Below the pieces are notes generated by a model. The model saw nothing but the letters and a program-made list of their open reading frames with translations, made no database searches and was not told the DNA's origin. This document shows, one piece after another, positions 41,438 through 49,972 of a stretch of 50,846 bases of DNA. Every line of letters begins with the position of its first letter. The stretch's first letter is position 1. Source of the DNA: Asticcacaulis sp. AC466 (GTDB lineage Bacteria > Pseudomonadota > Alphaproteobacteria > Caulobacterales > Caulobacteraceae); the NCBI RefSeq assembly GCF_000495815.1, contig NZ_AWGE01000026.1, forward strand, positions 1 to 50,846, written 5' to 3'. Made by a program: the position numbers and the translations under genes.

Positions 41438-42061
41438 ATGAGTGAAAATGGGGACAAAAGCAGTATCCACCCCTTGTGGCTGCGGCTGATTCACTGGGCG
41501 AATGCGGCGGCCGTGATCGTGTTGATCCTAAGTGGCTGGCGCATCTATAACGCCACGCGGTTCATGCATCTGCGTGTACCGTTTACCGGCGAAGCCCTGT
41601 TCCCCAACAAATGGACGATCGGCGGCTGGCTGGGCGGCGCGATCCAATGGCATTTCGCCGCCATATGGGTCCTGTTCGCCAGCGCCGTATTCTATATCCT
41701 TTTGTTTCTGCTCACCCGGCGTGGAAAGCAGTTCCTGCCGGTGACGCCATCGGGCCTGTTGGCGGACATCAAGGCCTTCCTCAGGGGCCGGCTTAGCCAC
41801 GCCGATATTCGCCAATACAATACCATTCAGAAGCTGGCCTATCTGTTCGCCATGATCGACCTGGTGGTGCTTATCGCGTCGGGCCTTGTGCTGTGGAAGT
41901 CGGTGCAGTTCGGCTGGCTGCGGGTCCTGCTGGGCGGTTACGAAGCGGCCCGCTATATCCATTTCTACGCCATGTGCGGCATTGTCGCCTTTATTGTCAT
42001 CCATGTCGTCATGGCCGTACTGGTGCCGAAGACGATCAAAGCCATGCTGTGGGGCCGCTGA
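41438..42061 (+). CDS. Cytochrome b561-type membrane subunit for a molybdoenzyme
   Basis: The 207-residue protein has four membrane helices and histidines suited to haem b: H19 in RLIHW, the one in QWHFAAIW, and two near the end (YIHFYAMC and VIHVVMA). This matches the Ni/Fe-hydrogenase/thiosulfate-reductase/YedZ-like cytochrome b class. The adjacent gene encodes a sulfite-oxidase-fold oxidoreductase, so it probably passes electrons between quinone and the molybdenum centre. GGAGGCAAGG precedes ATG 41438. Stop and next ATG are 1 base apart. Confidence 0.88.
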   Translation: MSENGDKSSIHPLWLRLIHWANAAAVIVLILSGWRIYNATRFMHLRVPFTGEALFPNKWTIGGWLGGAIQWHFAAIWVLFASAVFYILLFLLTRRGKQFLPVTPSGLLADIKAFLRGRLSHADIRQYNTIQKLAYLFAMIDLVVLIASGLVLWKSVQFGWLRVLLGGYEAARYIHFYAMCGIVAFIVIHVVMAVLVPKTIKAMLWGR

Positions 42062-42062
42062 C

Positions 42063-42827
42063 ATGACGCCAGATATCAAGAACGACGAAGAGGCGATCCT
42101 CAAGGAAGCCAACCACCTGCTGAAGGACCCGGCCAAGCGGCGCCTGCTCGGCAATGTCCTGACCCTGGGCGGTCTGTCGCTGGCGACCGGCATAGCGCTC
42201 AACCACTACGGATCGGTCAACGAAATCCTCAAGGCCCTGTCGCGGTTCAACGATGGCGCGCAAAGGGTGATCTTCAACCCCAACGCCCTGGCGCCGACCT
42301 ATACCGAGGCCGATATCAAGCATCCGTTTCCGTTCAACGCCTTTTACAGCGTCGACAAGGCCCCGGTCGTCGATGGTGAAAAATTCCGGCTGGAGCTGTC
42401 GGGAAAGATTGCCGACCGCCGGCCGTGGGACCTGCAACATCTTCACGCCTTGCCCTATACCGAGCAGATCACTCGTCACATTTGCGTCGAGGGCTGGAGC
42501 GCCATTGGCCGCTGGGGCGGGGTGGTGTTTTCCGAGTTCCTCAAGCGGGTAGGGGCCGATACGACCTGCAAATATGTCGGCTTCAAATGCGCAGACGGTT
42601 ATTTCACATCGATCGACATGCCGACCGCCCTGCATAGCCAGACGCTTCTGGCCTTCACTTTCGACGGTCAGTTACTGCCGGCGAAATATGGCTTTCCCAT
42701 GAAGCTGCGCATGCCGACGAAGCTGGGCTATAAGAACCCCAAGCACATCGTCGAAATCTTCGTCACCAATGTCTATCCCGGCGGATACTGGGAAGATCTC
42801 GGTTACAACTGGTTCGGCGGCAGCTAG
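42063..42827 (+). CDS. Molybdopterin-dependent oxidoreductase (sulfite oxidase/MsrP-fold)
   Basis: The 254-residue protein has an N-terminal KRRLLGNVLTLGG that resembles a twin-arginine signal, then a sulfite-oxidase-fold domain with the molybdenum ligand C141 in RHICVEGWSAIGRWGG. It lacks a haem domain, so electrons most likely come through the cytochrome b gene just upstream. Whether it reduces protein methionine sulfoxide (MsrP) or another oxidised sulfur compound cannot be decided; MsrP pairs with YedZ, which this cytochrome is not obviously. The stop TAG is the first three bases of repeat B. Confidence 0.9.
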   Translation: MTPDIKNDEEAILKEANHLLKDPAKRRLLGNVLTLGGLSLATGIALNHYGSVNEILKALSRFNDGAQRVIFNPNALAPTYTEADIKHPFPFNAFYSVDKAPVVDGEKFRLELSGKIADRRPWDLQHLHALPYTEQITRHICVEGWSAIGRWGGVVFSEFLKRVGADTTCKYVGFKCADGYFTSIDMPTALHSQTLLAFTFDGQLLPAKYGFPMKLRMPTKLGYKNPKHIVEIFVTNVYPGGYWEDLGYNWFGGS

Positions 42828-42926
42828 AGCCTCATGCCGAAAAGTGGACCCCATTTTTCGGAAAACATGAGGCGTTACAAAAAATGACAGCCATGAGGCG
42901 GCTCAACTGAGCCGACGAATGCTCTA
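42825..42926 (-). repeat. Intergenic repeat element B (inverted copy of element A)
   Basis: The element begins TAGAGCCTCATGCCGAAAAG and ends GACGAATGCTCTA. Its reverse complement matches element A at 34554-34656 almost base for base, with a few substitutions. The left TAG is the stop of the molybdoenzyme gene and the right CTA is the stop of ybaK on the minus strand, so it fills the whole convergent junction. Confidence 0.85.
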
Positions 42927-43397
42927 GGCTGTCAGGTCCGCGAACGGTGCGCTGAGAAACCGGGCCGCGTCGTCCGGCGCAATGCTGAGCAAAAGCCCGC
43001 GTTGTCCGGCATTGATATAGACGACATCGTAAAGCTGGGCCGTTTCGTCAATCACCGTGGGCGTGGATTTGCGCTGGCCGAAGGGCGAAATGCCGCCGAC
43101 CTTGTAACCGGTCAGGCGTTCGGCGTCGGGCACCTTCATCATCTGGCCGGACTTTCCGTGAAAGGCCGCGGCCATCTTCTTCATGCTGACCTCGCAATCC
43201 GACGGCACGACGACACAGACCGGCTTGCCATCGACTTCCGCCATCAAGGTCTTTAAGGTTTGCGACGCATCGATGCCCAGGGCCTCGGCCGCCTGCAAGC
43301 CGACGCGCGGCGCGTCCGGATCGTAATCATAGGGATGAAGGTCGAAGGCGATACCCGCCTTGGACAGCAGCAATGTGCCGGGTGTGGTTTTGGACAT
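42924..43397 (-). CDS. ybaK: Cys-tRNA(Pro) deacylase YbaK/EbsC
   Basis: The 157-residue protein hydrolyses Cys-tRNA(Pro) made in error by prolyl-tRNA synthetase. The YbaK signature TGYKVGGISPFGQRKSTPT (about 98-116) and the earlier lysine in TLKTLMAEVDGK are present. ATG 43397 lies within the TGA of the threonine aldolase gene (TGATG overlap), supporting a translationally coupled pair. The stop codon comes from repeat B. Confidence 0.94.
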   Translation of the reverse strand: MSKTTPGTLLLSKAGIAFDLHPYDYDPDAPRVGLQAAEALGIDASQTLKTLMAEVDGKPVCVVVPSDCEVSMKKMAAAFHGKSGQMMKVPDAERLTGYKVGGISPFGQRKSTPTVIDETAQLYDVVYINAGQRGLLLSIAPDDAARFLSAPFADLTA

Positions 43398-44413
43398 CAG
43401 CAATCCGCGAGAAAAGCCGCCACCTCATCGTCGGTGGTGGCGAAGCTGGTAACCAGGCGATAGGCGTCCGCCCCGGCGTTCGGCCAGGGATAGAAGCGGT
43501 GACCTCGGGCGAACAGCCGATCGGCGGTGACCTTGGGCAGGGTGACGAACAGTTCATTGGCTTCGACCGGATGCAGCAGGCCAACCCCCGCGCGGTCGAT
43601 CAGTCCGTCCCGCAATGCCATGGCCATGGCATTGGCGTGGCGGCCGAGCGTGATCCACAAATCGTCGTCGAGCAGGGCCTGCAACTGTGCCGAAACATAG
43701 CGTGCCTTGGACGGCAACTGACCGGCGCGCTTATGGACATAGGCAAAATCTTCGGCCAGCGCCGGATTGAGGATGACGGCGGCTTCGGCCAGCATGGCGC
43801 CATTCTTGGTGCCGCCAAAGGACAGGATGTCCACCCCCGCCACCACCTTGGCCGGATCGCAATTCAGCGACGCTACGGCGTTGGCAATTCGTGCCCCGTC
43901 CATATGGATGTAGAGGCCATGTGCCCGCGCGAAGGCCGAGAGGTCGGCAAGTTCACTGAGTGAATAGACGGTGCCCAGTTCGGTGGATTGCGTCAGGCTG
44001 ATGACCCGGGGGCGGGAGGTGTGCGGCGCGTGTTCCAGCGTTTGTTCGACCAGGCTGCCGATGCTGGCGACACTGAGCTTGGCGTGATCACCTGACAGTC
44101 CCACGATCTTGCCGCCCGTGAAAAATTCAGGCAGGCCGCATTCGTCGTTATTGATGTGCGCCTGCTGGTGACACAGGATGGATTCGTAGGGACGGATCAT
44201 CCGCGCCAGAGCCAGTCCATTGCAGGCCGATCCATTGAAGACCGGAAATACGCGGGCGTCGGGCGCCTTGAACACAGTCCGAAAGGTCTGTTGCAGCTGT
44301 TCTGTAACCACGTCATTGCCATAGGCGGGCGCGTTACCGGCATTGACATCGTTCAGCGCCTGCAAAACCTTCGGGTGAACGGGGGCGGTGTTGTCGCTGG
44401 CGAAATTGGCCAT
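43397..44413 (-). CDS. Low-specificity L-threonine aldolase
   Basis: The 338-residue PLP enzyme cleaves L-threonine and L-allo-threonine to glycine and acetaldehyde. The PLP lysine is in ILSFGGTKNGAM (about 200), preceded by the MDGARIANAV motif with the aspartate that contacts the cofactor. The N-terminus MANFASDNTAPVHP matches the family. GAGAG precedes ATG 44413. It is followed directly by ybaK in the same transcript. Confidence 0.92.
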   Translation of the reverse strand: MANFASDNTAPVHPKVLQALNDVNAGNAPAYGNDVVTEQLQQTFRTVFKAPDARVFPVFNGSACNGLALARMIRPYESILCHQQAHINNDECGLPEFFTGGKIVGLSGDHAKLSVASIGSLVEQTLEHAPHTSRPRVISLTQSTELGTVYSLSELADLSAFARAHGLYIHMDGARIANAVASLNCDPAKVVAGVDILSFGGTKNGAMLAEAAVILNPALAEDFAYVHKRAGQLPSKARYVSAQLQALLDDDLWITLGRHANAMAMALRDGLIDRAGVGLLHPVEANELFVTLPKVTADRLFARGHRFYPWPNAGADAYRLVTSFATTDDEVAAFLADC

Positions 44414-44472
44414 GGAAGTCTCTCAAGGTCGGAACAGCCTTCCTATAAGGGCCATGGTCCCGGCTGAAAAGC

Positions 44473-44775
44473 CTATTCGGCGACGGCCTCGTAATACTGG
44501 CCGACCGGGCGGGTGCTTAACAATGCCATGATGCGATTGAAGTCGTTGGGATCGACCGCCGAAGCCGCCTGTTTATGTGCCGAGATGCTGGTCCACACCT
44601 CCAGAACGATCAGCGTGTCATCAGCATCCAGCCCATCGGCGATCTTCAGAAGTAATTCGCAGCGTTCGCAGCCGTCTACTGTGCGAATTTGACGCACGAC
44701 CGCCTCGAAGGCTTTCACCAAATCCTCGAACCTGCCAGGCAGGGCTTTGAATTCATTTACTCTCAATATGCTCAT
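44473..44775 (-). CDS. Antibiotic biosynthesis monooxygenase (ABM) domain protein
   Basis: The 100-residue protein has a ferredoxin-like ABM pattern: RVNEFKALPGRFEDLVKAFEAVV, CERCELLLKIADGLDADDTLIVLEVWTSISAHKQAAS. Members may cleave quinols or haem, or act in stress responses; no cofactor site is evident. ATG 44775 is used since AAAGGAG is about 10 bases upstream and the family starts at SILRV. Two cysteines CERC are unusual for the family. Confidence 0.82.
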   Translation of the reverse strand: MSILRVNEFKALPGRFEDLVKAFEAVVRQIRTVDGCERCELLLKIADGLDADDTLIVLEVWTSISAHKQAASAVDPNDFNRIMALLSTRPVGQYYEAVAE

Positions 44776-44940
44776 CGGGGGCCATCTCCTTTGCGGCGAT
44801 ACTGGCATGACCTTGGCCAAACTGTGTCAGGATAAGCTGTTCTTAACGATTGAATGCGCTCTTAAGGATGTATTTCAGAAATAAAATGCGCGAATTTTCG
44901 GTTTAACTGAGTTTTATAACTGTTGTGATATGCAGAGCGT

Positions 44941-45558
44941 ATGAAACCATCGCTGCTCATCTTTTCACTTCTTCTCACCGCGACTTCTGCGGCTGCTGGC
45001 GATCTGGCGACCATTGTGACCGATACGGCAGGAAAGCCGGTGCCAAATGCGGTGGTGACCTTTACACCCGATAGCGGTGCCTCAATGCCGGCGGCGGAAA
45101 AGAGCAAGGCGTTCGTCATGGCGCAGAAGAATGTCCAGTTCGTGCCCTATGTTCTGGCGGTGCCGGCGGGCACCACCGTGGCGTTTCCGAACGAAGACCG
45201 TGTGAACCATCACGTCTATTCATTTTCGCCGATCGCCAAGTTTCAGTTTCCGCTCTACGGCAAGGGTAAGAGCCGCTCCATGACCTTTACGCAGCCAGGC
45301 ACGGTGGCGCTCGGCTGCAATATCCACGATTCGATGGCGGCCTATATTCGTGTCGTCTCCACCCCTTATTATGCCACGACCGATGGCGCTGGCCGCGTCA
45401 TGCTGAAACTACCAGACACAGCCGGAAGCCTGGCCGTCTGGCACCCCAATATGGACGCGCCCGACCATCAGATCGCACGATCTATAGCCAAGACGTCGGG
45501 CAGCCAGGCCTTTAGCGTCAAGGTGCATCTTCCGGCGCCAACCGCCGGTCAGTACTGA
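44941..45558 (+). CDS. Secreted cupredoxin-like protein (methylamine utilisation type)
   Basis: The 205-residue product has a signal peptide (MKPSLLIFSLLLTATSAAAG) and a cupredoxin domain. Candidate type 1 copper ligands are H90/H91 (NHHVYSF), C126, H129 and M132 (GCNIHDSM), in the order and spacing of plastocyanin/azurin. The leading VTDTAGKPVPNAVVTF segment and the later IHDSMAAYIRVV are typical of the family often labelled methylamine-utilisation protein. It starts a three-gene set with an EAL protein and a barrel, 21 and 3 bases apart. It could sense or carry copper or electrons in the periplasm. Confidence 0.88.
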   Translation: MKPSLLIFSLLLTATSAAAGDLATIVTDTAGKPVPNAVVTFTPDSGASMPAAEKSKAFVMAQKNVQFVPYVLAVPAGTTVAFPNEDRVNHHVYSFSPIAKFQFPLYGKGKSRSMTFTQPGTVALGCNIHDSMAAYIRVVSTPYYATTDGAGRVMLKLPDTAGSLAVWHPNMDAPDHQIARSIAKTSGSQAFSVKVHLPAPTAGQY

Positions 45559-45579
45559 GGAAGCGTCACTGGAACCGTC

Positions 45580-47952
45580 ATGATCTTCAAACGCCTGAGC
45601 ACCAAGTTATCTGTGATGTTCGGCGGGCTTTTCTCGGTAGCCCTGCTGATGATCGCGCTTGCCTGCTACATGGCGGTGGTATCCTATGCCCGCAGTTCCG
45701 TCCAGAAGGAGCTTCAGGCATCGGCCAGCGTGTTCAACCGTATCTGGACGCTGAAGTCGGACTCGCTCCAGACCAACGCGGTGTTGCTGTCGCGGGATTT
45801 CGGCTTCAAATCCGCCCTGGCGACCAAGGACACGGCAACGGTCGAATCGGCATTCACCAATCTGCAATCGCGCCTGAATATTGAAACGGGTTTGATTATC
45901 GGGCCTGACGGCCAGCCTGTTGTGGGCGAAAAAGGCGACCTGGGGCGGGCGCTGGCTGGTGCTTTGGCGGCCAAGAATGAATTCAACGCCATCAACGGCA
46001 TCGTCGCTGTCGATAGCCACCCTTATCAGGCCGTGGCCGCGCCGGTCATGGCGCCCGACCGTCAGGGCTGGGTTGTCTTCGCGCAACGGCTGGATGACGC
46101 AGAAATGCAGAATCTGCAGGGCCTGTCGTCCATCCCGATCAAGGCATCAATCCTGACGCAGGCACGTGGCGGCCTTTGGCTTGGGCCGCAGGAGCAGGTC
46201 AATGATTATAAGCCCTCTACCCTGAGCTTCTTCATCGACCAGAGCCTTCACACCAACGCGGCCAGCATGATCAAGAGTGGCCACGGCACCATGATTGCTG
46301 TGGCGACCTCATTGCCCAATCTCGACGGCCATCAGAAAAGCGTTCTGTTGCTGAGTTATCCGTTGAACGCCGCCTTGAAATCCTATCAGCCCCTGCTGAC
46401 CGTGCTCCTGGGCATCGGTCTGTTCGGTTTGATGTGCGTGGTGATGTGCTCGCTATATCTGGCGCGGAGTTTGACGCGGCCGATCCTGGCTTTGAAAGAT
46501 GCGGCGTTCGCCTTGCGCGATGGCCGTCCGGGCCAGGTCAAGATCACCACGCATGATGAAATGGCCGACCTGGCCTCTGCGTTCAACGACATGGCCGTGT
46601 CGATCGAAGATCGTGAGCGCGACATTACGCGACTGGCCAAAACAGACGTGGCGACCGACCTGCCCAATCGCTCCGCGTTCGAGGACCATATCGCCAATGT
46701 GCGCGACAAGGGCACGGAAAACGGCGTCGTTGTGGTCTGTATCGGGATCGACCGCTATACGCACATCCGCGCCGTGTGGGGCGTGTCCTATGCCCATACC
46801 CTGGTGTCGCGCCTTCAGGATATTCTGGCCCGCATCTTCTCCAATGCCTATATTGCTCGTCTGTCGGCCGATACGCTGGGCCTGTGCCTGTCCCCATGCG
46901 AAGCCGCCCAGGCCCTGCCCCTGGCTCGTGCCATCGCCGCGCGTCTCGATAAACGTATCAAGGTGACGGACGATCAGAGCCTGGACGTCATGGTATCTCT
47001 GGGTGTCTACCATATCGTCAATTCCCGTCCGGCGCCGGATGAAATGATCGAGCGCGCCCTGATCGCGCTGGATCAGGCGCGTGCGGGCAAGGCCAAGATC
47101 GCCCTTTTTGATCCGCGCACATATTCCGAACTGGCTGACACGCTGCTGTTGACCGACCAGTTGTATGCCGCCCTGGCGAGCAAGGCGTTGCAGGTCTGGT
47201 ACCAGCCGAAATTCAGCTATCGCGAAGGTCGCGTTACCGCCGTCGAGGCCCTGGTGCGGTGGAACCACCCGGAGCGAGGGTTCGTTTCGCCGCAACGCTT
47301 TGTCGCCATTGCCGAGGAAACCGGTGCCATCCGCGACCTGACCACACAGGTGCTGCAAACCTGTCTGGCGGACCAGGGACGGCTGAAGTCGGCCGGGTTC
47401 GATCTCGATATCAGCATTAACTATTCCGGCCGACTGCTGTCGGACGAAGCCTATAACGCCATGGCGCTCAGCCTGTGCGATCAGGCGGTCGGCCAGATCT
47501 GCCTGGAAATCACCGAAACGGCGGTTATCGAAGATCCGAAGATCGGCCTGGAAGCCATCAATACCTTCCGTAGCCGCGGGCTGGAAATATCGATTGACGA
47601 TTTCGGCACGGGCCTGTCGTCGCTGGCCTATCTCAAGCAGATTCCGGCCAATGAGTTGAAGATCGACCGGTCGTTCATTATGGAAATCGAGAGCGGTCAG
47701 CGGGATGCCTTGCTGGTACGTTCCACAATCGATCTGGCTCACGGTCTGGGTATGAAGGTGACGGCAGAAGGCGTGGAAACCGCTGCGTCGTTCACCCTGC
47801 TGCAATCCATGGGCTGCGATATCGCGCAGGGCTATGGAATCGCCAAGCCCATGCCCTTCGGCGAACTGGTGCTGTTCCTCAACGACTTCATAGGTGTCGG
47901 CGAGGCCAAGACAAAGATGCCAACCTATCGCAATCGAAAGGCCGCTTCCTGA
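45580..47952 (+). CDS. dCache-HAMP-degenerate GGDEF-EAL protein (c-di-GMP phosphodiesterase)
   Basis: The 790-residue protein has a membrane helix at about 12-33, a periplasmic dCache-like sensor (about 35-265), a second helix (about 270-295), a HAMP domain (about 296-347), a GGDEF domain and a C-terminal EAL domain (about 525-775). The GGDEF active-site motif reads SADTL (about 427), so cyclase activity is lost. The EAL domain keeps the E of VEALVRW, the N of SINYSG, E of EITET, DD of IDDFGTG, K of LKIDRS and E of EGVET, so c-di-GMP hydrolysis is likely. I infer periplasmic input from its cupredoxin neighbour. Confidence 0.93.
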   Translation: MIFKRLSTKLSVMFGGLFSVALLMIALACYMAVVSYARSSVQKELQASASVFNRIWTLKSDSLQTNAVLLSRDFGFKSALATKDTATVESAFTNLQSRLNIETGLIIGPDGQPVVGEKGDLGRALAGALAAKNEFNAINGIVAVDSHPYQAVAAPVMAPDRQGWVVFAQRLDDAEMQNLQGLSSIPIKASILTQARGGLWLGPQEQVNDYKPSTLSFFIDQSLHTNAASMIKSGHGTMIAVATSLPNLDGHQKSVLLLSYPLNAALKSYQPLLTVLLGIGLFGLMCVVMCSLYLARSLTRPILALKDAAFALRDGRPGQVKITTHDEMADLASAFNDMAVSIEDRERDITRLAKTDVATDLPNRSAFEDHIANVRDKGTENGVVVVCIGIDRYTHIRAVWGVSYAHTLVSRLQDILARIFSNAYIARLSADTLGLCLSPCEAAQALPLARAIAARLDKRIKVTDDQSLDVMVSLGVYHIVNSRPAPDEMIERALIALDQARAGKAKIALFDPRTYSELADTLLLTDQLYAALASKALQVWYQPKFSYREGRVTAVEALVRWNHPERGFVSPQRFVAIAEETGAIRDLTTQVLQTCLADQGRLKSAGFDLDISINYSGRLLSDEAYNAMALSLCDQAVGQICLEITETAVIEDPKIGLEAINTFRSRGLEISIDDFGTGLSSLAYLKQIPANELKIDRSFIMEIESGQRDALLVRSTIDLAHGLGMKVTAEGVETAASFTLLQSMGCDIAQGYGIAKPMPFGELVLFLNDFIGVGEAKTKMPTYRNRKAAS

Positions 47953-47955
47953 AAA

Positions 47956-49227
47956 ATGGCGGCATGGCCGGGATATAGGCGAGGCGGACTGGTGCTCCTT
48001 CTGGTGGGCATGGTGGCCGCGTCGGCGTCGGCCCGGGCTGAGACGCAGCTGTTCGATCCGGCAACCTATACGGCATGGGCCGACCTGCGTCTGGCATATG
48101 CCGACGGAGAGAGAGGCTGGCTCGATGGTGGATTTGGCAAGCTACGTCATGGTGGGGAAGCTGCGGCGGACATTGCTCAGGTGGCTGTTTTGTGGAAGCC
48201 GCAACTGACCGACACCGTGTCGGGCTACGCCCTGCTTCAAGGCGTTTCGGATGCGGCTGTGCCGGTTGGCGTGGAAGAAGCCTATGTCCAGTGGCGGCCG
48301 GTTCCACGCTCGGATTTTCGCTACAGCCTGCGTGCCGGCCAAATGTTTCCGCCGATATCCATGGAGCATGACGGCACAGGCTGGACCGTCCCGCGCACCC
48401 TGACGCCCTCAGCTATCAACAGCTGGATCGGCGAGGAAGTGCTGGTGCGCGGCGTCGAAATCAGTGGCCAGGCCAATATCTGGGGACAGGGTGTGGGGCT
48501 GACGCTTGGTGGCTTTACACGCGACGATACGGCGGGGACGATTCTCAGCTGGCGTGGCTGGAGCCTTCACGACATATCGTCCGCCGACAATACGGGCCTG
48601 CCCCTGCCGGATGGCCAAAAGCAGGGCTGGTATCAATTGTTCAAGACGAATCAGGCCGCGCAAAGCCGGCCGATGGTCGAGGTTGACGGGCGTCTTGGCT
48701 ATTATGCGCGCATCGATTGGCGCCCGCCGGCGCCCTTCGCCATCAACATCGAGGTCTATGACAATCAAGGCGATCCCATGGCCCTGCGCAACCGTCAATG
48801 GGGATGGGCGACGCGCTTTTATAACGTTGGGGCAGCTTACCGGCTTAATGCGCAAGATGAACTTCTGACGCAATACATGGCCGGCCATACCGCGACGGGC
48901 TGGCCAGTCGGGCAGGGGCGCCACGTGGTCGATGTGGACTTCGAGTCGGCCTATATGTTGTGGTCGCGACGACTGACAAGCGGCGGCCGATTAAGCGCAC
49001 GCTTCGATTGGTTCGGCGTAAGGGATTATTCCCGGCGCGCGGTCGATGACAATAGTGAAACCGGCTATAGCGCCACGTTTGCCTGGATGAGACCGTTGAG
49101 CGACCATATGGATTGCGGCCTTGAGGCCTTGCATGTCGTAAGCGACCGTCCGGCGCGGATGACGCACGATTTGCTGTCGAAGCAAGCGCAGACCCAAGTT
49201 CAGTTGGCCCTTAAGCTACATCTGTAG
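47956..49227 (+). CDS. Outer-membrane beta-barrel protein (porin-like)
   Basis: The 423-residue product has a signal peptide (about 1-28) and repeated alternating aromatic strands, ending VQLALKLHL, a typical barrel C-terminal strand. It has the look of an uncharacterised porin or porin-associated family. Motifs such as YVQWRP, SLRAGQMFPPISMEHDG and YYARIDWRPPAPFAINIEVYDNQGD recur in this cassette in other proteobacteria, as far as I recall. It begins 3 bases after the EAL stop and lacks its own ribosome site, so it is translated with the EAL protein. Role in metal uptake is inferred only from company. Confidence 0.8.
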   Translation: MAAWPGYRRGGLVLLLVGMVAASASARAETQLFDPATYTAWADLRLAYADGERGWLDGGFGKLRHGGEAAADIAQVAVLWKPQLTDTVSGYALLQGVSDAAVPVGVEEAYVQWRPVPRSDFRYSLRAGQMFPPISMEHDGTGWTVPRTLTPSAINSWIGEEVLVRGVEISGQANIWGQGVGLTLGGFTRDDTAGTILSWRGWSLHDISSADNTGLPLPDGQKQGWYQLFKTNQAAQSRPMVEVDGRLGYYARIDWRPPAPFAINIEVYDNQGDPMALRNRQWGWATRFYNVGAAYRLNAQDELLTQYMAGHTATGWPVGQGRHVVDVDFESAYMLWSRRLTSGGRLSARFDWFGVRDYSRRAVDDNSETGYSATFAWMRPLSDHMDCGLEALHVVSDRPARMTHDLLSKQAQTQVQLALKLHL

Positions 49228-49475
49228 CGCCGTCAAAGGTCGATATTAGCGCGCACATGTCGCAGATGCGATTTTTGGCGAAATCTGATTACAGGGCAGC
49301 TATTTTGAGGCGACCACGATACGAGGCCTACCACGCATATTGCGGCGCATTGCGAACGCAACAAAAGTGGTATTATATGCTTATTTTTTAAAACGCGGCG
49401 TTATGTGATGTTGCGCAGATTAAAACGCCGCAAATCTTTGAAAAGTTTGCTAACTTATCAAAGATTCAAGATGAA
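49228..49475. other. Intergenic region between barrel gene and tRNA-Ser
   Basis: These 248 bases become AT-rich from about 49370 and show no ORF or RNA. They hold the 3' ends of two convergent transcripts. No strong hairpin with a T-run is visible, although TTTTTTAAAA at 49384-49393 may help termination. Confidence 0.4.
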
Positions 49476-49565
<90 letters not shown>

Positions 49566-49972
49566 GTATTCAAAGGGGGAACCGCACAAAGTCCTTATTT
49601 TATAAAGAATTTTTGTGACTGATTCTGGACAGCTTACGCCGCCGGGGTCGATCAGAGGGCGTGTCTCTACTGAAAGCGAAGGCAAACCGCAAGTGTTTTT
49701 CCGACGTTTATGGAATTTTTATAATGCACCCCCCTGGTGCTATAGCTTTTTAACGGTGATGTTTGACCTATATACGGCAGGTACGGCTTTATTCCGGCTA
49801 AGCGTGTCTTTCAGGTGTCAGTTATCCTGAAAGGCGCTATAAAAGCGCATAATTCGCTCAAATACGCATTTGGGTGCTATGCAAAACGAGTTCGGAAAGT
49901 TATGAAGCTGAGTACTAAGGTTTCAGCCGAGATGATCGGCTGTTCGTTGGATGGCCATGAGAGGGCAATAAC
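49566..49972. promoter_or_regulatory. Upstream region of the ompA-like gene with hairpins
   Basis: The 407-base gap holds a perfect -10 box TATAAT at 49720-49725 (a weak -35), and TTGACC at 49763-49768 as another possible -35. Three hairpins lie between these and the gene: CTTTCAGG/CCTGAAAG (49808-49833), GCGCT/AGCGC (49834-49848) and CAGCCGA-GATGA-TCGGCTG (49924-49942). If transcription begins near 49730, the mRNA has a long structured leader. A 71-residue frame at 49615-49830 has no support. Confidence 0.5.

Noticed and set aside
49615-49830. Plus-strand 71-residue frame upstream of the ompA-like gene
   Set aside because: No ribosome site, and it lies across a promoter-like region with hairpins. 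The peptide has no family pattern.
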